From: Chryseobacterium oryzae
Lineage (GTDB): Bacteria > Bacteroidota > Bacteroidia > Flavobacteriales > Weeksellaceae
Reading direction: 5' to 3'
NCBI RefSeq assembly: GCF_022811665.1
Contig: NZ_CP094529.1
Span: 2,108,001 to 2,172,000, forward strand
DNA length: 64,000 nucleotides
Below are positions 24,510 to 32,625 of this stretch, in pieces. The notes beneath the pieces are model-generated. The model ran no database searches. It saw only the letters and a list, made by a program, of their open reading frames with translations, and was not told the origin of the DNA. A program made the translations under genes and the position numbers. How positions within the stretch are numbered: the first letter of the stretch is position 1; each line of letters opens with the position of its first letter.

Positions 24510-26759
24510 TTATCTTTTCTCTTTTAGCGACCAACCGGTTTTCAGTCCTATAATGAAAATAACTAATAAAAATTCGCCTACCGCAAGCATAATATCCCCC
24601 GGAACACGTAGCCATCTCAAGGTTTTCATCATATCCGTCTGCATAAATTCGGCAGAACGGGCGTACCAATAGCCTTCTTTTATGGAAGCTACCGACTGCA
24701 TAATGCCGATTGGCAATAAACTGATTGTTACCATTACCAAAAGTCCGATGTTGGTGAGCCAGAATGCCCAACCGATCAGTTTGTCATTCCATTCTCTGTC
24801 GGGATAAAGTCCTCTCAGCATAAACATCATCAATCCGATTCCCAAAATCCCGTACACTCCGAAAAGTGCTGCGTGACCGTGAACAGCGGTGGTATTCAAC
24901 CCTTGAATGTAGTATAATGCAATCGGCGGATTAATGGCGAATCCGAAAATCCCTGCTCCTAAAAAGTTCCAGAAACACATCGCAACGAAACAGTAGATCG
25001 GCCATTTGTAGGCTTTGATCCATTTGGTTGATTTACTTATTTGATAATTCTGCCAGGCTTCAAAACCGATCAGTACCAACGGAACAATTTCCAAGGCGCT
25101 GAATGTCGCACCCAATGCCAGAACAGCCGTTGGCGTCGCACTGAAGTACAAGTGATGGAACGTTCCCAAAATGCCACCTGCAAGGAAAATAATTGTAGAA
25201 AATAATACTGCATGCGTGGCAGATTTAAGTCTTAATAATCCTAATCTTGTAAAGAGGAAAGCGGCAACCACGGTGGCAAAAACCTCGAAAAAACCTTCAA
25301 CCCAAAGATGCACTACCCACCATCTCCAGTATTCGGCAATTGCCATGTGGGTTTGTCTGCCATACATCAATCCTGCACCGTAAAACATCGCAATTGCAAC
25401 CGCAGAAAGAGTGAAAAGTAAAAGCAAATGCCGGTCGGCATCTTTTTTCTTGAGTGCCGGAAGAAGTGCGCGAACCATCAAGACTAACCAAAGAATCAAT
25501 CCAACTAATAAAAGGATTTGCCAGATTCTGCCCAGCTCTACATATTCGTAGCCGGAATGTCCCCAAAGGAAATTATCTACATAACCTAATTTCTGCATTA
25601 CACCAAGCCATTGTCCAGCCAAAGAACCGAAAACCACAATCAGCAACGCTCCGAACAATACATTGACGCCTAAAACCTGATATTTCGGTTCGTAACCTGA
25701 AACGGCTGGTGCAATATATAAACCTGTGGCAAGCCAGGAAGTTGCAATCCAGAAAATCGCCAACTGCACGTGCCAGCTTCTGGAAATGGATTGCGGAAGA
25801 ACCTCATCCAACGGAATGCCGTAAAAAGCACTGCCTTCTACCCCATAATGGGCGGTAATAACGCCGGCAAGCATCTGAACCAAAATCAGCAATGCCACTA
25901 CCCAAATATATTTCAGAGTCGCTCTCATAGAAGGTGTTGGTTTCATATTTCTGAGCGGATCTTCCAATGGCAGCATCTCGCTTGAATTGATTTCCTCTTC
26001 CTTGTTTCGGGCGTGGTAAAATACCAGCAGACCAACACATCCCAGCAACATCAGCACGCTGAAACCAGACCAAAGGTGAAGCGATGGCGGTGGTACGTTG
26101 CCAATCAGCTCATCGTGTGGCCAGTTGTTGGTGTACGTTACATCGTCACCGGGACGATCCGTAATGCAAACCCAGGCTGCCCAGGAGAAAAAGGCATTCA
26201 TTTTTGCCATTCTTTCCGGAGTTTTTACTGTATTTTTCGGGATGGCGTACTGGTCTCTTAGTTTTGCCATTTCCGGAGCGTTCATAAATATTTTAGCATA
26301 GTAATCTGCCAATTCTGCCTGTACTTTTGCTCTTTCGGGAGAAATCACAATTGTATTTTTGGCTTCGTCCAACGTATTTTTACGAAGTTCCTTTTTCAGT
26401 AATACCTGATATTTTGCCTGCTCGTCATCGGGTAAATCTTTATAGACTTTCCCATCTTTTTTAGCTAGTTCTTCCAGAAGAAGCAAAGATTCACGATGGA
26501 GATAATCCGCACTCCAGTCCGGTGCAATGTAGGCACCGTGTCCCCAGATGCTTCCAACGGTTTGTCCTCCGATAGATTGCCAGACATTCTGTCCGTCTTT
26601 GATGTCTTGTCCGGTAGCCACCACTTTGCCATCGGTGGTTACCACTTTATCCGGAACGGGCGGAATTTTCCTGTAAATCTCCACGCCGAAGAAAATAAGG
26701 ACAGCAAAGGAACCAATAATAACGGCTGCAAGCCACGTCCATAACTTTTTAGGTGTCAT
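24510..26759 (-). CDS. norB: Quinol-dependent nitric oxide reductase (qNOR)
   Basis: A 749-residue inner-membrane enzyme that reduces two NO to N2O with quinol electrons. The long N-terminal extracytoplasmic domain after helix 1 (about 30-230), lacking any CxxCH heme c motif, marks the single-subunit quinol type. The catalytic core has VVHLWVEGFFEVFA (FeB His and the essential Glu), HHLYFS and VHGHAALFGVYG with heme-ligand histidines. It follows ric by 18 bases and is probably cotranscribed with it. By eye some parts look richer in G+C than the surroundings. Confidence 0.95.
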   Translation of the reverse strand: MTPKKLWTWLAAVIIGSFAVLIFFGVEIYRKIPPVPDKVVTTDGKVVATGQDIKDGQNVWQSIGGQTVGSIWGHGAYIAPDWSADYLHRESLLLLEELAKKDGKVYKDLPDDEQAKYQVLLKKELRKNTLDEAKNTIVISPERAKVQAELADYYAKIFMNAPEMAKLRDQYAIPKNTVKTPERMAKMNAFFSWAAWVCITDRPGDDVTYTNNWPHDELIGNVPPPSLHLWSGFSVLMLLGCVGLLVFYHARNKEEEINSSEMLPLEDPLRNMKPTPSMRATLKYIWVVALLILVQMLAGVITAHYGVEGSAFYGIPLDEVLPQSISRSWHVQLAIFWIATSWLATGLYIAPAVSGYEPKYQVLGVNVLFGALLIVVFGSLAGQWLGVMQKLGYVDNFLWGHSGYEYVELGRIWQILLLVGLILWLVLMVRALLPALKKKDADRHLLLLFTLSAVAIAMFYGAGLMYGRQTHMAIAEYWRWWVVHLWVEGFFEVFATVVAAFLFTRLGLLRLKSATHAVLFSTIIFLAGGILGTFHHLYFSATPTAVLALGATFSALEIVPLVLIGFEAWQNYQISKSTKWIKAYKWPIYCFVAMCFWNFLGAGIFGFAINPPIALYYIQGLNTTAVHGHAALFGVYGILGIGLMMFMLRGLYPDREWNDKLIGWAFWLTNIGLLVMVTISLLPIGIMQSVASIKEGYWYARSAEFMQTDMMKTLRWLRVPGDIMLAVGEFLLVIFIIGLKTGWSLKEKR

Positions 26760-26777
26760 ATATTTTTGTTTTGATGC

Positions 26778-27503
26778 TTAATGTTCCACTGAAAACTCTT
26801 TCTCCAACTCGATAGATTTTGGGAAAAGGATATTATTTTCAAGATGGATGTGTTTGTGTAAATCGTTCTCGAAATCCTGAAGCATTGCAAATGTCACTTT
26901 GTAGGTGTTGCAGGCATCGGCTGGCGGCGTATATTCGTTGGTGAGTTCTGCAATTTGTCGCAGGCGTTCCCCTTCCACGGTATGTTCGTGCTTCATCATA
27001 TTTACCGGATTTTCCACAGTTCCGAAAGGCGGCTGCGGAATAGCACTGCCATCAATCTTAGCTTTCACCATATTTTTGATGAATGGGAAAAGCATCAGTT
27101 CCTCTTTTTTCAAATGTGCGCCCAAATCCTGTGCAGAAGCATCAAACAATTCTTTAATTTCGAATAATTCTGGATGACGACCGCCGTGCACTTTACAAAG
27201 TTTGTCTAAGAAAGCCTGTAAAACGGGCGTTTTTTCATACACGTAGCGGTGATGGGTTTTCTCTACATAATCTGTCAGCAAATCCAACGGCCAGCTTTTA
27301 AAATCTATGGAGCCGCCATTATCCTGAGGAAGATTTTCGATTTCTGCATAAATTGAGTTGGCATCCAGCATTTTGTTTTCGCAGGCATCCTCTATCGTTC
27401 TTCCGCCTTTGCAGCAGAAATCGATACCATTTTTTTTGAAAATAGCTGCCGTTCTGAAATCTTCAGCCACAATCTCTCCTATAAAATCTGTCTTGATATT
27501 CAT
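26778..27503 (-). CDS. ric: Iron-sulfur cluster repair di-iron protein (Ric/ScdA/YtfE)
   Basis: A 241-residue protein. The N-terminal ScdA domain (about 1-60) has the FCCKGG motif (Cys30, Cys31). The hemerythrin-like di-iron domain (about 80-235) has histidines in KTHHRYVYE, LGAHLKKEELMLFPFI, MKHEHTVEGE and LHKHIHLENNILFPKS. Ric repairs Fe-S clusters damaged by NO or oxidants and can release or reduce NO. It heads the operon with norB. A sequence resembling the putative Rrf2 motif upstream of nirK lies at 27512-27529, just before its start. Confidence 0.93.
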   Translation of the reverse strand: MNIKTDFIGEIVAEDFRTAAIFKKNGIDFCCKGGRTIEDACENKMLDANSIYAEIENLPQDNGGSIDFKSWPLDLLTDYVEKTHHRYVYEKTPVLQAFLDKLCKVHGGRHPELFEIKELFDASAQDLGAHLKKEELMLFPFIKNMVKAKIDGSAIPQPPFGTVENPVNMMKHEHTVEGERLRQIAELTNEYTPPADACNTYKVTFAMLQDFENDLHKHIHLENNILFPKSIELEKEFSVEH

Positions 27504-27649
27504 AATTAAATACTTTTTTATCTTTTATTATTTTAAATTTTTTTTATGTTGATTTTCTGGTCTTTAGTTTTTGAATTGGATATAGTTCATTAGCAATAAA
27601 TCTTCTATTCAACTGTAAACAACCCTATTTTTAGCTTTTTTCAAGCCTA

Positions 27650-27735
27650 TTATTTGTCATTCCGAAGGAATCCATTTAGAATAAGTCCTTAATTCATCAT
27701 CAGCAAATTGAGATTCCTACGGAATGACAAAATAA
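27650..27735. repeat. REP-like inverted repeat between the nirK and ric operons
   Basis: GTCATTCCGAAGGAATC (27656-27672) and GATTCCTACGGAATGAC (27712-27728) are inverted copies matching at 16 of 17 bases, extended by TTATTT/AAATAA-type flanks, with a 39-base spacer. It is non-coding and placed after the last gene of the nirK operon, where it may also end or stabilise transcripts. The GTCATTCCG...GGAATC core resembles dispersed repeats of flavobacterial genomes (from memory, not checked). Confidence 0.7.
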
Positions 27736-27754
27736 TATTGATTATGTTGTTAAT

Positions 27755-28180
27755 CTATTTTTTAAGTGAAAGGATATATTTTACCATTTTCTGAGCGTTC
27801 TCTTTGCTGAGTCCGGCGTGCGGCGTCATCGGGATATCGCCCCAAACACCTTTTCCTCCTTCTATTATTTTAGTTGCAAGGTGGTCAATATCGGCGTCGG
27901 TATATTTTTTAGCTACATCCTGATAAGCCGGTCCCACCAATTTAGAATCTACCTTGTGACAAGACAGGCAGTCTGCGCCTTCTACAAGAGCTTTGCCTTC
28001 GTCTTCGGGCTTTGCTGCGGCTGTTGTTGAAGCAGTATCAGCAGATGCTGCAGGTTTTGGTTCCTCCATCATTGTATTGGATTCTGTTGTGGGCTGTTGT
28101 TCTGCCACCTGTTCTTTTTTTTCTGAGCAAGAAGTGATGGTAAGAGAGAGCAAAATTGCTGTAAAAAATAAGTTTTTCAT
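27755..28180 (-). CDS. Class I cytochrome c lipoprotein of the nirK operon
   Basis: A 141-residue lipoprotein: signal peptide with lipobox Cys18, a Pro/Ala/Thr/Glu-rich linker (about 25-62) and a c551/c8-type heme domain. The heme motif is CLSCH (71-75) and the axial Met is in DIPMTP (Met118). Anchored at the outer leaflet of the inner membrane or at the outer membrane, it is a plausible electron donor to NirK. It is the last gene of the operon nirK - NirV-like - SCO - cytochrome c, 19 bases after the SCO gene. Confidence 0.9.
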   Translation of the reverse strand: MKNLFFTAILLSLTITSCSEKKEQVAEQQPTTESNTMMEEPKPAASADTASTTAAAKPEDEGKALVEGADCLSCHKVDSKLVGPAYQDVAKKYTDADIDHLATKIIEGGKGVWGDIPMTPHAGLSKENAQKMVKYILSLKK

Positions 28181-28199
28181 TACTAAAGATTTTTATGGA

Positions 28200-28763
28200 T
28201 TATAATTCTATTTGTTTTTTAATTTCTTTTACGAGGTCATCATCGCCGGAGTCCAGACCTTCTTTTTGATAAGCTAAAGTTCCTTTTTTGGAATAGACAC
28301 TAATGATATTGGAGTGGGAAAACTCTATCGGCGAGATTTCTTTGTATTTAACAGCCATTACGTTGGCGAGTTCCCGCGTATCATCCTCGTTGCTGCGGAT
28401 AAATGTCCATTGTTTTTCATCGAATTTATTGGTATCCAGATAAGCTTTCATTACCTGCGGCGTATCGTTTTTCGGATCAATGGAAATCAAAACATACTGG
28501 ATGTCTTCCGGATTGGTTTTTCCTACTTTTTGGGAGATGGTTCTCATCTCGGCAGTGAGTCTCGGGCAAGCGGTTTTACACGATGTAAAAATCATTGCAG
28601 TAACCAGAACTTTCCCTTTCATATCAGAAAAAGTAATGGTTTTACCGTCCTGTTTCTCCCATTTGGAACTGACATTATAAATGGAATCCGGACTTATTTC
28701 TTCGTTTTTTTTGCTGCAGGATAAAGTTGCCATTGCCAACAAAATATAAAGTAAGTTTTTCAT
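28200..28763 (-). CDS. SCO/SenC-family copper chaperone lipoprotein
   Basis: A 187-residue thioredoxin-fold lipoprotein (lipobox Cys16). The copper-binding motif CKTAC (Cys62, Cys66) and the distal His150 (SPIEFSHSN) complete the SCO copper site. SCO proteins normally load the CuA site of cytochrome oxidase; here no oxidase gene is nearby, and the gene sits 5 bases after the NirV-like gene in the nirK operon, so delivery or redox maintenance of copper for NirK is the likely role. Confidence 0.9.
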   Translation of the reverse strand: MKNLLYILLAMATLSCSKKNEEISPDSIYNVSSKWEKQDGKTITFSDMKGKVLVTAMIFTSCKTACPRLTAEMRTISQKVGKTNPEDIQYVLISIDPKNDTPQVMKAYLDTNKFDEKQWTFIRSNEDDTRELANVMAVKYKEISPIEFSHSNIISVYSKKGTLAYQKEGLDSGDDDLVKEIKKQIEL

Positions 28764-28768
28764 TATGA

Positions 28769-29605
28769 TTAATTTTTAAAATCTCTCGCACATCGGAAAC
28801 CGAGATTGTTGAGACAATTGTTAGCTTTGATACTTCCGCGAAGTGCATATCGCACAAAGGCAGCATAATTTCTAAGATCCGAAGCGGTAATGGCGCCACC
28901 GGCACAAAACAAAGACTCGTTGGTGGTATTGTCTTTTCTGGATTCTCCGCTCATCATCACCGAATTGAAATCGTACGTCCATTCCCAAACCATTCCGTAC
29001 ATATCGTAAACACCGTAAAAGTTAGGTTCACTTTGTCTCACCACTTTATTCATATTGCTTTTCCGCTGCTGGTATTCTCTAAGTATAAAATCTGTAAAAT
29101 CAGGTTTATTAGAAGCATTTTTAGAAGTGCGGTCTGCAAGTCCTACATATTCCCATTCTTCTATTGTTGGAAGCCTTTTGCCCACACTTTTGGCATACGC
29201 TTCTGCGGAAAACCAGGAAACATTGGTTACGGGAGCGTCGGGATTTATTTTTTCCGGAAGCTGATAATCGCCTTTCCAATGTTTGAGGTAAGTGCTGTCT
29301 GCGTATAACCGAAGCACTTTGCTTCTGGTCCATTGAGGATTAGCTTTCAGAAATGTGAGATATTCTGCATTGGTCACCGGGCTGTCATCAATATAAAAAG
29401 ATTTTACTTTAATTATATTGTTAGAATCTTTTCCGATAAAAGCTCTGTACGATCCGCTGTCTATTTTCATCATTTTTTTTGAACTGGAAATGAATTCTAA
29501 CTGATGATCTGCTACAGACGTACTCTGATGACTTTTGGGAGATTCTGAACAGGAAGCTAAACCCAAATTAAGGATGACTGCACAAATGATAACAAAAACT
29601 CTCAT
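28769..29605 (-). CDS. SUMF1/formylglycine-generating-enzyme-like lipoprotein (NirV-like)
   Basis: A 278-residue lipoprotein (lipobox LAS|C at Cys19) with the FGE-sulfatase fold: 'VKSFYIDDSPVTNAEYLTFL' opening, 'PVTNVSWFSAEAYAKSVGKRLPTIEEWEY' centre and 'NLGFRCARDF' ending. NirV proteins encoded next to nirK in denitrifiers belong to this superfamily; their role in NirK maturation is unclear. Position directly after nirK supports the same assignment. The ATG at 29605 is preferred over the TTG at 29629 because it starts the lipoprotein signal. It ends 5 bases before the SCO gene. Confidence 0.83.
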   Translation of the reverse strand: MRVFVIICAVILNLGLASCSESPKSHQSTSVADHQLEFISSSKKMMKIDSGSYRAFIGKDSNNIIKVKSFYIDDSPVTNAEYLTFLKANPQWTRSKVLRLYADSTYLKHWKGDYQLPEKINPDAPVTNVSWFSAEAYAKSVGKRLPTIEEWEYVGLADRTSKNASNKPDFTDFILREYQQRKSNMNKVVRQSEPNFYGVYDMYGMVWEWTYDFNSVMMSGESRKDNTTNESLFCAGGAITASDLRNYAAFVRYALRGSIKANNCLNNLGFRCARDFKN

Positions 29606-29645
29606 TGCTTTGTATTTGCTAAACCTCAATGAAACAAGAAAAAAA

Positions 29646-30683
29646 TTATGGATTCTTTTTATAAACTGCAGGATTATCCGGTCCTGTAACTTTAATTTTA
29701 CCTAAAGCTCCTTTATTGAAAGCTCTGAAAATTGCATGGTCAACAATCACATATTCACCCGGAACTGTAGCTTTGAACTCTACGATAGACGCTCCACCAG
29801 GAGGAATAACCGTGGTCTGTACATTTTCATTGATTTTACTGCCGCCTTCCATATACACTCTGTCGAAGATTTCCCCGATAACGTGGAAAGAAGACGTAAG
29901 GTTCGGACCACCGTTTCCTACGAAGAAACGCACCGTTTCACCTACTTTTGCCTGCAACTCGCCATCGCCCAAAAGAGCTCCGGTTTTTCCGTTAAATACT
30001 ACATATTCCGGATGTTCTGCAATGGCTTTATCCATATCGAATTCCTGAAGACCTTTGTCACCAAATTTCCCTTTGGTATAGAAATCGCCCTGCATAATGT
30101 AGTATTCTTTGTCCACTTTTGGCAGTCCGCCTTCCGGCTCTATGAGGATAAGACCGTACATTCCGTTGGCAATGTGCATTCCTACAGGAGCTGTGGCACA
30201 GTGGTAAACGTAAAGTCCAGGATTCAATGCTTTAAAATTGAAAACTTTTTCCGTTCCCGGCGCTACAAAAGTGGCTTCTGCACCACCACCGGGACCATTA
30301 ACAGCGTGGAGGTCGATGTTGTGAGGGAATGTATTGTTTTCATTATTTTTTAAGTGAAGTTCTATTTCATCGCCTACCCTTGCACGGATAAAACTTCCCG
30401 GAACCGTTCCGTTAAAAGTCCAGAAATTATATTGCGTACCGTCTGCCAATTCGCCGGTCTTCTCGATGGTTTCGAGACGAACGATAACCTTCTTTGCTGC
30501 ACGATCTCCAACAGGAGCCGGCACATTGGGCGGTGCTACAGATTTTTGTTCTTCTACGGAGCCGTCCGTTTTAATTTTCTCTGTATCTGAATTATTTTCA
30601 GAGCTTGTAAAATTGTTTTGTTTGCAGGAATTCAGACTGATGAAAGCTGATAAAACTGTTGCGATGATGAATGTCTTTTTCAT
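29646..30683 (-). CDS. nirK: Copper-containing nitrite reductase lipoprotein
   Basis: A 345-residue enzyme that reduces nitrite to NO. The lipobox SLNS|C (Cys20) and a polar linker (about 21-60) anchor the two-cupredoxin body. Copper ligands are visible: His121, Asp124 and His126 (HNIDLH), His161 and Cys162 ([11 protein letters not shown]), His170, Met175, His267 (SSFHVIG) and His316 (VDHAIFRAF), so both type 1 and type 2 sites and the catalytic Asp/His are intact. It heads the operon with a NirV-like protein, SCO and cytochrome c, 92 bases after the rrf2 stop. Confidence 0.96.
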   Translation of the reverse strand: MKKTFIIATVLSAFISLNSCKQNNFTSSENNSDTEKIKTDGSVEEQKSVAPPNVPAPVGDRAAKKVIVRLETIEKTGELADGTQYNFWTFNGTVPGSFIRARVGDEIELHLKNNENNTFPHNIDLHAVNGPGGGAEATFVAPGTEKVFNFKALNPGLYVYHCATAPVGMHIANGMYGLILIEPEGGLPKVDKEYYIMQGDFYTKGKFGDKGLQEFDMDKAIAEHPEYVVFNGKTGALLGDGELQAKVGETVRFFVGNGGPNLTSSFHVIGEIFDRVYMEGGSKINENVQTTVIPPGGASIVEFKATVPGEYVIVDHAIFRAFNKGALGKIKVTGPDNPAVYKKNP

Positions 30684-30743
30684 AACTGAAATATTTGAGT
30701 AACACCTGATACTAATACATTAAAATTTTAAAAAGATAAAAAC

Positions 30744-30761
30744 ACCTTTTAGTATTTTATT
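30744..30761. promoter_or_regulatory. Candidate Rrf2-linked motif upstream of nirK
   Basis: Plus strand ACCTTTTAGTATTTTATT, matching 16 of 18 bases of a sequence upstream of the adjacent rrf2 gene (31248-31265, opposite orientation). A weaker match (14 of 18) lies at 27512-27529 before ric. The A+T-rich background makes chance similarity possible. Confidence 0.35.
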
Positions 30762-30775
30762 GTAGTAATTTTTTT

Positions 30776-31207
30776 TTATTTTTTTAAGAATGTCAGTTTT
30801 AAATCCAGATCTTCTACAAAAAGTTGAATTCTAGATTCTTCCAACATTGTTTTTATTGCCTGACGAATATGCTTAAATTCATTATGGATTGGACAAGGAT
30901 GGCTTTCAGAACACTCTTTTAAGCCTAATCCGCAACCTGAAAAAAGTTTATCTCCATCTATTTCTCTTACAATATCTGCGATGGATAATTTAAGATTACT
31001 GCCGTCCATAAAAAAACCGCCTGTTGGACCTTTCGCTGATTGTACAAATCCTTTTCTGCTTAATTCCTGCAAAATTTTAGCAATGAAATATTCTGGAGAA
31101 TCGATACCTAATGCAATCTCCTTAATCCCTATCCTACTTCCGTCTTTCGACTTCTGTGCGATATATATAAGGGCACGAATGGCATATTCACAGGTTTTGG
31201 AAAACAT
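30776..31207 (-). CDS. Rrf2-family Fe-S regulator, right boundary of NO island
   Basis: A 143-residue winged-helix regulator with the Rrf2 start MFSKTCEYAIRALIYIAQ, the wing AKGPTGGFFM and candidate cluster ligands Cys92, Cys99 and Cys105 in GCGLGLKECSESHPCPIH. Cysteine positions and spacing equal those of the other Rrf2 protein in the window. It lies directly upstream of nirK on the same strand and is the natural candidate for an NsrR-like, NO-sensing repressor of nirK and norB. Whether it autoregulates is suggested only by a shared A+T-rich motif. Confidence 0.9.
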   Translation of the reverse strand: MFSKTCEYAIRALIYIAQKSKDGSRIGIKEIALGIDSPEYFIAKILQELSRKGFVQSAKGPTGGFFMDGSNLKLSIADIVREIDGDKLFSGCGLGLKECSESHPCPIHNEFKHIRQAIKTMLEESRIQLFVEDLDLKLTFLKK

Positions 31208-31226
31208 TATCTCTTATTTTATGTGA

Positions 31227-31234
31227 CAAAGTTA
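31227..31234 (-). promoter_or_regulatory. Putative promoter -7 element of the second Rrf2 gene
   Basis: Minus-strand TAACTTTG, an exact TAnnTTTG match, 19 bases before the start. Confidence 0.55.
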
Positions 31235-31247
31235 GAAATAAATTTTA

Positions 31248-31265
31248 AATAAAAGAGTAAAAGGT
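31248..31265. promoter_or_regulatory. Candidate Rrf2 autoregulatory motif
   Basis: Minus strand ACCTTTTACTCTTTTATT, 16 of 18 identical to the motif before nirK. It starts about 14 bases upstream of the promoter element, inside a wider AAATAAAA...TTTTATTT inverted repeat (31247-31274). Confidence 0.35.
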
Positions 31266-31427
31266 ATTTTATTTATTATGATTAATATCAATTGTTTTGA
31301 AAAGAAACTTCTTTAGCAAATAAATAATATCAAACTCATTAAAAAATCATTAGAGAAATTCTTCAGATTAAAACCTATGAAGAAGAAAAAATTAAAATGA
31401 GGAATTAAAATTTTAGAAAATATTAAA

Positions 31428-31454
31428 AATAAAAACTCCGGAAGAAATCCGGAG
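31428..31454 (-). terminator. Intrinsic terminator after the glucokinase-like gene
   Basis: On the minus strand CTCCGGA pairs with TCCGGAG around a short loop and is followed by TTTTTATTTTT, directly after the stop. Confidence 0.85.
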
Positions 31455-31462
31455 CTGAAATT

Positions 31463-32512
31463 TTATTCTGTAAAGTAAGCGGTGTAAAGTGCAGCACCAT
31501 TAATACTTATGCTATCTGTATTTACAATATAAATCGGGATATTCTTCAACATATCCTCCATCTTATCACTGATTTTGAACTTCTCATAAAACTTATCTCT
31601 GTCTATGTAATTTCTTATAATCTGAGGAATATCTCCTGCAATAAGCAAACCTCCGGTTGCTTTCAGTTTAAGAGTAAGATTGTTGGCTTCTCTTGCTAAA
31701 AATTCAAGGAAAGTATCTAACGCGATTTTACAAATCATAACGTCTTCTTCCATTGCGGCTCTATACAATTCTTCAGTAAAATTACCGTTGGCAAGACGTT
31801 CTGCTAACCACTCAGGTTCTGGGTGTCTCTTTACATCTCGTAAAAATCTGTAGATATTAAACAATCCTGTTTTGGAAAGCACAGATTCCCAACTTACAAT
31901 TCCGTAGATGTTATTAAGAAACTGATAAAACTCTACTTCTACATTTGTTCTTGGTGAAAATTCTGAGTGTCCTCCTTCTGTAGCAAATGGTCTTAAATAT
32001 TTACCATCGAAGAAATATCCTGCTTCTCCCAAACCATTACCCGGAGCAAGAATAGCAACATTTCCTTTTTCAAGATGTCCGCTGGTATAAATGGCATCCA
32101 ATTCAGAGTCGTCTAAAAGACCAATTCCGTAAGCAGCAGCTTCCTGGTCATTCAGCATATTTACTTTCTCAAATCCGAATTTTTCCTGATATTCTGAAAT
32201 ATCTAAATTCCAGTTTAATCTTGCAGGATGGCTTTTTCCATCGATTACAGGCCCCGGAACAGATATCCCTAATCTTTTCACATTCTCCAGCTGAGATTCC
32301 TGAATAAACTGGGCAAGAACATCCGAAAACGAAGCGTATTCTTTAGTAATATATGTTTTTTTTAACTGAAGCTCTATACCTGCATTTCCAGAAATATAAT
32401 ACCCTATCGTAGTGGTATCTTCTCTTAGATTTGCTCCGATGATAGAGACATTGTCATTGGTATTATTTTTTACCCCCGGTAAATAAAGAGGAAATTTTGG
32501 ATTTAAGTTCAT
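31463..32512 (-). CDS. Glucokinase (Glk)-family protein
   Basis: About 349 residues with the Glk-family body: GISVPGPVIDGKSHPARLNWNLD, LNDQEAAAYGIG with the presumed catalytic Asp, APGNGLGEAGYFFDGKYLRPFATEGGHSEF, and TGGLLIAGDIP near the end. It would phosphorylate glucose with ATP in the cytoplasm. Odd point: the usual N-terminal phosphate motif DxGGTxxR is not recognisable; the corresponding region reads IIGANLREDTTTIGYY, so activity should not be taken for granted. The ATG at 32512 is chosen because the longer frame begins with TTG and its N-terminus has no family match. Confidence 0.75.
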   Translation of the reverse strand: MNLNPKFPLYLPGVKNNTNDNVSIIGANLREDTTTIGYYISGNAGIELQLKKTYITKEYASFSDVLAQFIQESQLENVKRLGISVPGPVIDGKSHPARLNWNLDISEYQEKFGFEKVNMLNDQEAAAYGIGLLDDSELDAIYTSGHLEKGNVAILAPGNGLGEAGYFFDGKYLRPFATEGGHSEFSPRTNVEVEFYQFLNNIYGIVSWESVLSKTGLFNIYRFLRDVKRHPEPEWLAERLANGNFTEELYRAAMEEDVMICKIALDTFLEFLAREANNLTLKLKATGGLLIAGDIPQIIRNYIDRDKFYEKFKISDKMEDMLKNIPIYIVNTDSISINGAALYTAYFTE

Positions 32513-32565
32513 AATCTCAAATTTTATCAAATATAACAATAGTTTTGATATTTTCTGTATCCTAA

Positions 32566-32595
32566 CAAAAAACCTTTTCAAAAAAACGAAAAGGC
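32566..32595 (-). terminator. Intrinsic terminator after the outer-membrane protein gene
   Basis: On the minus strand CCTTTTC pairs with GAAAAGG around a T-rich loop, followed by TTTTTTG. Confidence 0.7.
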
Positions 32596-32625
32596 TTGGT
32601 TAATAATTGTTTATATATCGGTTAA

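Noticed and set aside
30700..30713. A third possible GTnnC-N4-GTTAC dyad before nirK
   Set aside because: It lies only 17 bases from the nirK start, leaving no room for the 40-base spacing to a promoter seen at the two accepted sites.
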